From Crocinitomicaceae bacterium (GTDB taxonomy: Bacteria; Bacteroidota; Bacteroidia; Flavobacteriales_D; Sanyastnellaceae), in the NCBI GenBank assembly GCA_020848015.1, contig JADLBA010000075.1, positions 1 to 19,917 of the forward strand: a stretch of DNA of 19,917 nucleotides. Direction: 5' to 3'. The position numbers were made by a program, and so were the translations under genes. Below the pieces are notes generated by a model. That model did no database searches. It saw only the letters and a list, made by a program, of their open reading frames with translations, and was not told the DNA's origin. Of the stretch, positions 15,623 through 19,917 are shown one piece after another (position 1 is the first letter of the stretch; each line of letters starts with the position of its first letter).

Positions 15623-16411
15623 TTAGGAATGATCCTCTTCAAGAGTTTGCTGTAAAGAATACAAAACGGGTCTGCTGGGGCTTGCATCATTTTCTATTGA
15701 GGCCACCTGCAAGTTCAGAAGATAACTGCCGTCTTTTACTGAATCATCTGCATAAATCATCTCTGTAATGGTTGCATTTCTGCGAATATTCTCAGGGTAA
15801 TTCCAAAACGCACGGTGGCCTTCGAGTTGTCCTCCATCATTTTCCCTGTCAACGCTTGGTAAGTCAACCAGCAGATGTTGTATTCCGACTTCCGCCATCC
15901 ACTTAAGAGCCTCCTTTTCCAAGTAACAGAAATTGGTGTTTGAATAATCCATCTTCTTTTTTTGCGAACTATTTGGAAGGGTTCGTATGATCAATGCTTC
16001 CGGAACATTGCCGCACAGATTTGAAACGATTTCCTCCCGAACGACCATTCTGTCTCTCATTTTATTGACCCCTTTTTCAGATTTTACAGTGATGGGAGTT
16101 ACTGATATAAGTTCTGCAAAAAAAAACCACGAGGATAAAACATCGTTGATGCTTTCAACCTCCGGGCTGATATGGCCAAAGGATTCGGTATGTGTGCCAT
16201 GTCCGTGTGGATTGAATTTGATGTCGCGGAAGTTTACGCCCCCGCCAAGTTTCACACTCCCCTTAAAGTGCCGGTTGACGACAGGCTCAATAGAAACCCT
16301 GTCCAGATTCCACGCACAAGAACCATTGGATGAAATGGGGATGGAGATATCTATTCCCGATGAGAGGTCAGCTTCCCACTTTTTTCCGCGGTGTTTTATC
16401 GTAATGATCAT
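15623..16411 (-). CDS. Cyclase family (kynurenine formamidase-like) metal-dependent hydrolase
   Basis: This 262-residue protein belongs to the cyclase/KynB family (PF04199), which hydrolyses amides such as N-formylkynurenine or related compounds with a bound metal. The signature is at residues 69-80, HGHGTHTESFGH, compared with the family form H.GTH.D.P.H; here the Asp is Glu76 and the Pro is replaced by Phe. Later family features are DLPSVDREND, GHRAFWN and the end ASPSRPVLYSL. The substrate cannot be told. The start at 16411 (MIITIKHRGKKW) is four bases after the hemW stop, which indicates a two-gene transcript; a longer open frame to 16471 would overlap hemW and has a poor N-terminus. No tryptophan-degradation gene is nearby, so a kynurenine role is not supported. 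Confidence 0.85.
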   Translation of the reverse strand: MIITIKHRGKKWEADLSSGIDISIPISSNGSCAWNLDRVSIEPVVNRHFKGSVKLGGGVNFRDIKFNPHGHGTHTESFGHISPEVESINDVLSSWFFFAELISVTPITVKSEKGVNKMRDRMVVREEIVSNLCGNVPEALIIRTLPNSSQKKKMDYSNTNFCYLEKEALKWMAEVGIQHLLVDLPSVDRENDGGQLEGHRAFWNYPENIRRNATITEMIYADDSVKDGSYLLNLQVASIENDASPSRPVLYSLQQTLEEDHS

Positions 16412-16415
16412 ATCA

Positions 16416-17549
16416 TTAGTTTTCAAGAATAAAAAAATCGGAAGCGATCCGGTCTGCCAACAAAAGGCCATGTTTCGTGAGCCTTATATGAGAACCAGAA
16501 GCAATCATTTTTCCCTCTTCTTTCAATCGTTCTATTTCTTCTGAAAATTCACCTATGATATCCCTGCCAAATTCCTGTTGAAAAACATTAACATCAATGC
16601 CCTGTATGGTTCTAAGTCGAGTCATGATGTATTCATTGGCCCTTGTTCGCAGATCGAGTTCCTCTCTTTCGAACGGTAGTTTACCGGCGAATATATCACG
16701 GGTATAGGCAGGATTACTCGACACGTTCCACTGTCTCGAAGTACCATCAAATGAATGGGCAGAAGGGCCTACTCCAAGGTAATGCTTTCCCTGCCAGTAC
16801 GAAGTATTGTGCTTTGACTCGAATCCCGGAATACAGAAATTGGAAACTTCATATTGCAGAAATCCGGCCTCCTCCATCAACTCTGTCATGACAATAAATT
16901 GTTTCCCGGCTTCCTCATCATCAGCAGCTTGCATTTGTCCTTTCTGTGAGCGATGACCGAATACGGTGCGGGGTTCAATCGTGAGACAGTAAGCGCTGAT
17001 ATGCTTGACTTTCAAATCAAAAGCGTTGTGAAGATTTGTCTTCCAGTCGTGTATAGGCATCCCCGGAATACCATAGATAAGATCAATCGTGATATTCGAT
17101 ATCCCTGCATCCTGTGCGGCTTTCACTGAATAATCCGCCTGCGATACCGTGTGACTGCGGTTCATCCATTTCAAGTCCGCTTCGCGAAAACTTTGAATGC
17201 CGATGCTGAGGCGGTTGATTCCTGCGCGTAGTAGTTCTTTTGTTTTTGCTCCTGACAGATCGTCGGGGTTAGCCTCCAAAGTTATTTCAGCTTGATCACT
17301 TACGACATAATGCCTGTGGATACCATCGAGCAGCCGTTTTATTTCATCCCCCTGAAGAAGGCTCGGAGTTCCTCCGCCGAAATAAATTGTTTCAACATCC
17401 TGCTGCTGTAAATAGCTGTTGCGTATCGCGAGCTCAGAATGCAGGGAATCAATCAACTCATTTTTCCGTTCCATAACCGTGGAAAAATGAAAATCACAAT
17501 AGTAACAAGCCTTTCTGCAAAAAGGAATATGAAGATAGATGCCCGCCAC
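16416..17549 (-). CDS. hemW: HemW-type radical SAM protein (heme chaperone)
   Basis: HemW binds a [4Fe-4S] cluster and SAM, and in studied species it carries heme to target proteins; older annotations call it coproporphyrinogen III oxidase. The start chosen is GTG at 17549, giving 377 residues that begin (M)AGIYLHIPFC. The cluster cysteines are Cys11, Cys15 and Cys18 (CRKACYYC). The residue after the following Asp is Phe20, where true HemN oxidases have a fourth Cys, so this is the HemW type. Other family motifs are YFGGGTPSLL, LEANPDDL, RLSIGIQSF and IDLIYGIPG. The frame stays open to 17792, but the extra part overlaps the divergent biotin protein gene and has no family similarity. It is followed after four bases by the cyclase gene. 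Confidence 0.92.
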   Translation of the reverse strand: MAGIYLHIPFCRKACYYCDFHFSTVMERKNELIDSLHSELAIRNSYLQQQDVETIYFGGGTPSLLQGDEIKRLLDGIHRHYVVSDQAEITLEANPDDLSGAKTKELLRAGINRLSIGIQSFREADLKWMNRSHTVSQADYSVKAAQDAGISNITIDLIYGIPGMPIHDWKTNLHNAFDLKVKHISAYCLTIEPRTVFGHRSQKGQMQAADDEEAGKQFIVMTELMEEAGFLQYEVSNFCIPGFESKHNTSYWQGKHYLGVGPSAHSFDGTSRQWNVSSNPAYTRDIFAGKLPFEREELDLRTRANEYIMTRLRTIQGIDVNVFQQEFGRDIIGEFSEEIERLKEEGKMIASGSHIRLTKHGLLLADRIASDFFILEN

Positions 17550-17700
17550 GAGGCCAAAACTACCGAATCCTTTCCACAGATTATTAACTCTTTGCAAAAA
17601 CACAGGATGATGAACATCCCCTTCACCACGGTTCAACGCATGATAACTGCCCCTGAAATGAAAAAGGCGTACATTAGCCGCTTCCAAATTTTGAAAAAGA

Positions 17701-18198
17701 ATGATCCATGCCACCGTTAACGGTAAAACATTTGACATTGAGCTTAGAGGCAGGGAGATTCGCATCAACGACTCTGAAGTTCTTCCCGACATTTACCGGA
17801 TTGACGATAAAACTTTACACCTGCTATGGAATAACCGTTCCTATACGGCAGAGGTCTGCGACATACATTCTGACACAAAGGAGGTGAAGATTAAGGTAAA
17901 TGGCAATATTTACACTGTATTATTGAAAGACCGCTTTGATGTTCTTCTGAAAAATCTTGGACTTGATTCGGGTACTGCCAAAAAACAGAAAGAAGTCAAA
18001 GCTCCAATGCCGGGAATGGTGCTGAATGTGCTGGTGGCGGAGGGAGACAGCGTGGATAAAGAAACTCCATTGGTGATTCTGGAAGCCATGAAAATGGAAA
18101 ATGTAATCAAGAGTCCTGCGCCGGGGAAGGTAAAACGTCTCGGTGTAAACCAAGGGCAAGCGGTTGAAAAGAATGCCATTCTCATTGAATTTGACTGA
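17701..18198 (+). CDS. Biotin carboxyl carrier protein (biotin/lipoyl domain)
   Basis: This 165-residue protein carries biotin for an acyl-CoA carboxylase type enzyme. The C-terminal biotinyl domain (about residues 97-165) contains APMPGMV at 101-107 and EAMKMEN at 128-134; Lys131 is the biotin attachment site. The N-terminal part (1-80) is beta-rich, as in the Bacteroidetes carriers of this size, and a short lysine-rich linker (KKQKEVK) joins the two. The carboxylase genes normally found beside it were not seen in the window, so its partner is elsewhere. It is divergent from hemW, with 151 bases between the starts. Its leader is A-rich (GAAAAAGA before ATG) rather than a Shine-Dalgarno site. 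Confidence 0.9.
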   Translation: MIHATVNGKTFDIELRGREIRINDSEVLPDIYRIDDKTLHLLWNNRSYTAEVCDIHSDTKEVKIKVNGNIYTVLLKDRFDVLLKNLGLDSGTAKKQKEVKAPMPGMVLNVLVAEGDSVDKETPLVILEAMKMENVIKSPAPGKVKRLGVNQGQAVEKNAILIEFD

Positions 18199-18348
18199 AA
18201 CAACAATCAGAGGGAATAAGACGTTACTTTCAGTGGAATCATAAGCCCTCCCACGTCTATGCACTTCACATCTTTTTGTTCAAAACAAACAGGCCGGCAA
18301 GCGGTTGAATACCGACAAGCCCGATTTTTGTATTTGGATTATACCCCA

Positions 18349-19344
18349 ATGAGTTTGCGACTATTATTCTTTTCTTTAACTCTCCTGTTGCTCGGACAGT
18401 TTCCAGAGACGATCTTTTCGCAGAGTTGTTCGGAAGTGAGTGAACACCCGCTCTGCGCCGGTGCCGCACCGATAACAAGCACACTAGAAACTACTCCTTT
18501 TTCTTACGGATGTTTTGATGCTGAGAATACGCGATATTTTTCTTTTCATACCAGTACGATCGAAAACGGGCAGATTTTTATTGAGATAGATCCTGCTGAT
18601 TGTGATGATTTCAATGGAATAAACAACGTTTCGATGATCATTTTTGAGATAGAACCCGGCGACGATCCTTGTGATCCGGCCAACTATGTAAATCCGAGCG
18701 ATTGTTTCACCGATAACGAACCATTTACTACGGCCTATTCCAACCTCACTCCGGATGCTGATTTTATTCTGGTCGTTGGATCAGATCACAATACGACCAA
18801 TTACGGCCCCTGTATTTTTAATATATCCATCAGCGGGCCGGGCGTGGATGTAACCGCATCTGTAAATCCGATCATTATTACTCTTGGAGAAAGTGCGGTT
18901 GTCTCCGCCACCGGAAGCAATAATTCCTATCACTGGTCGCCTCCCTATACCCTGAGCAATGCCAGCACCGCTACTACGCAAGCAACACCGGAAGCGACAA
19001 CTACCTATACTGTAACCACTACCATTGGAGAGTGTACAGTACAAGACGATGTAACGGTAACCGTTGGCCCTCCGGTGATGATTTACAATGCCTTCACCCC
19101 CAACGGAGACTTGATTAATGATACCTGGACCATCGTGGGTATTCAGAAATTTGAAGACGCGCTGGTCAATGTATATGATCGCTGGGGGCAGAACGTCTTT
19201 CGCTCGCTGGGCTACGGAAAGCCATGGGATGGCACCAACAAGGGAAAATACCTTCCCACCGCAGCCTACTATTATGTGATCGAATTGAATTCCTCAGAGG
19301 TCAGTATTCCTCCGATTACCGGAGTCGTATCCATTATCCATTGA
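18349..19344 (+). CDS. Secreted protein with gliding-motility (type IX) C-terminal domain
   Basis: This 331-residue protein has a signal peptide (about 1-25, hydrophobic core LFFSLTLLLLG, ending FSQ). The N-terminal domain (about 27-165) is cysteine-rich, with eight cysteines in the mature protein as a whole, and I do not recognise it. An immunoglobulin-like segment follows (about 167-240; YHWSPPYTLSNAS and TTTYTVTTT). Residues about 247-330 are the gliding-motility-associated C-terminal domain (CHU_C, TIGR04131): NAFTPNGDLINDTW, VNVYDRWGQNVF, WDGTNKGKYLPTAAYYYVIE. Such domains direct cargo to the type IX secretion system. The start at 18349 gives the signal peptide; the open frame upstream to 18259 does not. 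The PorP/SprF-like gene begins four bases after the stop, so the two are probably made together. Confidence 0.9.
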   Translation: MSLRLLFFSLTLLLLGQFPETIFSQSCSEVSEHPLCAGAAPITSTLETTPFSYGCFDAENTRYFSFHTSTIENGQIFIEIDPADCDDFNGINNVSMIIFEIEPGDDPCDPANYVNPSDCFTDNEPFTTAYSNLTPDADFILVVGSDHNTTNYGPCIFNISISGPGVDVTASVNPIIITLGESAVVSATGSNNSYHWSPPYTLSNASTATTQATPEATTTYTVTTTIGECTVQDDVTVTVGPPVMIYNAFTPNGDLINDTWTIVGIQKFEDALVNVYDRWGQNVFRSLGYGKPWDGTNKGKYLPTAAYYYVIELNSSEVSIPPITGVVSIIH

Positions 19345-19348
19345 ATAG

Positions 19349-19917
19349 TTGAAGCAGTTTTCAATCCATATTATTTTTTTGTTTGTTTCTGCGACGGCAA
19401 TTGCGCAGCAACTCCCACAATACACTTACTTCACCTATAACTACATCAATTATAATCCTGCAGTTACCGGACAAACACCCTGTCTGGAGATGAAAATTGG
19501 TTACCGGAGACAGTGGACAGGAATTCCCGAGGCTCCTAAAACCGGCTATGTAGTTGCACATGGAAAAATCGGCGTAAAAAAAAGATCATTTCACGGTATC
19601 GGAATGCTGGTGGACAATGATGTGGCCGGGCCATTCTCCACCACCTCCATGTTTGCGAACTATGCCTTTCATTTAAAATTGAACCGAAGCTACACGCTTG
19701 CTTCTGGTATCGGTATCGGATTCAGTCAGTACCGGGTGAATTATGGTGCTATGATTATGGAATTTCAGAACGCTGACCCTGCCATCAATGGAACAGTGAA
19801 CAACTTTATTTTTCCCCAGATTAATGCGGGATTGTGGTTGTATAAACCTAATCAGTTCTATGGTTTTTCGGTTCGACAGATCAAGCCGAACGACATCAAA
19901 GGACTGGGCGATTCGAA
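19349..19917 (+). CDS. PorP/SprF family type IX secretion membrane protein, 3' end outside window
   Basis: The frame starts at TTG 19349, right after a stop at 19346, and stays open to the right edge (189 codons). Using TTG as Met gives a typical signal peptide: MKQF, a hydrophobic core and ATAIAQ. Next comes QLPQYTYFTYNYINYNPAV, the PorP/SprF opening (YN...NPA), then KIGYRRQWTGIPEAPKT and GIGMLVDNDVAGPFSTTS. Later beta strands with alternating hydrophobic residues (YTLASGIGIGFSQY, INAGLWLY) fit an outer-membrane barrel. Family members sit beside genes for proteins with the gliding C-terminal domain and help export or attach them; SprF serves SprB in this way in Flavobacterium. No ATG is available upstream of the signal peptide. 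Confidence 0.9.
   Translation, partial: MKQFSIHIIFLFVSATAIAQQLPQYTYFTYNYINYNPAVTGQTPCLEMKIGYRRQWTGIPEAPKTGYVVAHGKIGVKKRSFHGIGMLVDNDVAGPFSTTSMFANYAFHLKLNRSYTLASGIGIGFSQYRVNYGAMIMEFQNADPAINGTVNNFIFPQINAGLWLYKPNQFYGFSVRQIKPNDIKGLGDS

Noticed and set aside
17550..17792. Upstream extension of the hemW frame
   Set aside because: It would overlap the divergent biotin carrier gene. HemW proteins start just before YLHIPFC, which fits GTG at 17549.
18305..18336. Possible promoter (TTG, 21 bases, TGTATTTG) for the type IX cargo gene
   Set aside because: It matches seven of eight -7 positions but would leave a leader of only about six bases. Not strong enough to list as a feature.

Overview
The window looks like a chromosomal segment of a Bacteroidota (Bacteroidetes) bacterium. 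The evidence is a SprE/PorW-type lipoprotein, a gliding-motility C-terminal domain protein followed by a PorP/SprF-like protein (both type IX secretion hallmarks), an F-ATPase operon running atpB-E-F-H-A-G without atpD or atpC, secreted proteins with N-terminal signal peptides, sparse Shine-Dalgarno sites, and perfect matches to the Bacteroidetes -7 promoter octamer TAnnTTTG. No tRNA, rRNA, CRISPR array, transposase or integrase was recognised.

Region 1 (1-2997, minus strand) holds three exported proteins: a 150-aa secreted protein of unknown family, then two paralogous fibre-like proteins. The complete fibre protein ends in an S74 (endosialidase-type) intramolecular chaperone domain. The second copy runs off the left edge. 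Region 2 (2998-3402) has no gene and carries a cluster of nested short palindromes that looks like a REP-type intergenic element.

Region 3 (3403-8175) begins with a membrane-anchored M23 peptidase on the minus strand, divergent from the gene for the large TPR lipoprotein SprE/PorW. Then follow a bactofilin, an AtpZ-like protein whose gene overlaps the bactofilin, and a four-helix membrane protein in the position expected for AtpI. Region 4 (8362-13652) is the F-ATPase operon, with its own promoter, the genes atpB, atpE, atpF, atpH, atpA and atpG, and a probable terminator. The beta and epsilon genes must be elsewhere. An orphan NtrY-like histidine kinase follows (13741-15219).

Region 5 (15220-18198) has an AT-rich stretch with a gene remnant, then on the minus strand hemW and a cyclase-family hydrolase four bases apart, and divergently a biotin carboxyl carrier protein. 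Region 6 (18349-end) is a tight pair: a secreted protein with a type IX C-terminal domain, then a PorP/SprF-like protein cut by the right edge and starting at TTG.

Most of the window is core Bacteroidetes biology. The parts that seem least described are the fibre paralogs with different repeat counts, the small secreted protein beside them, the AtpI-like protein, the histidine-rich region of subunit a, and the interleaving of a cell-shape pair (M23 peptidase and bactofilin) with a type IX secretion gene. Several starts given here differ from the longest open frame; the reasons are in the entries.
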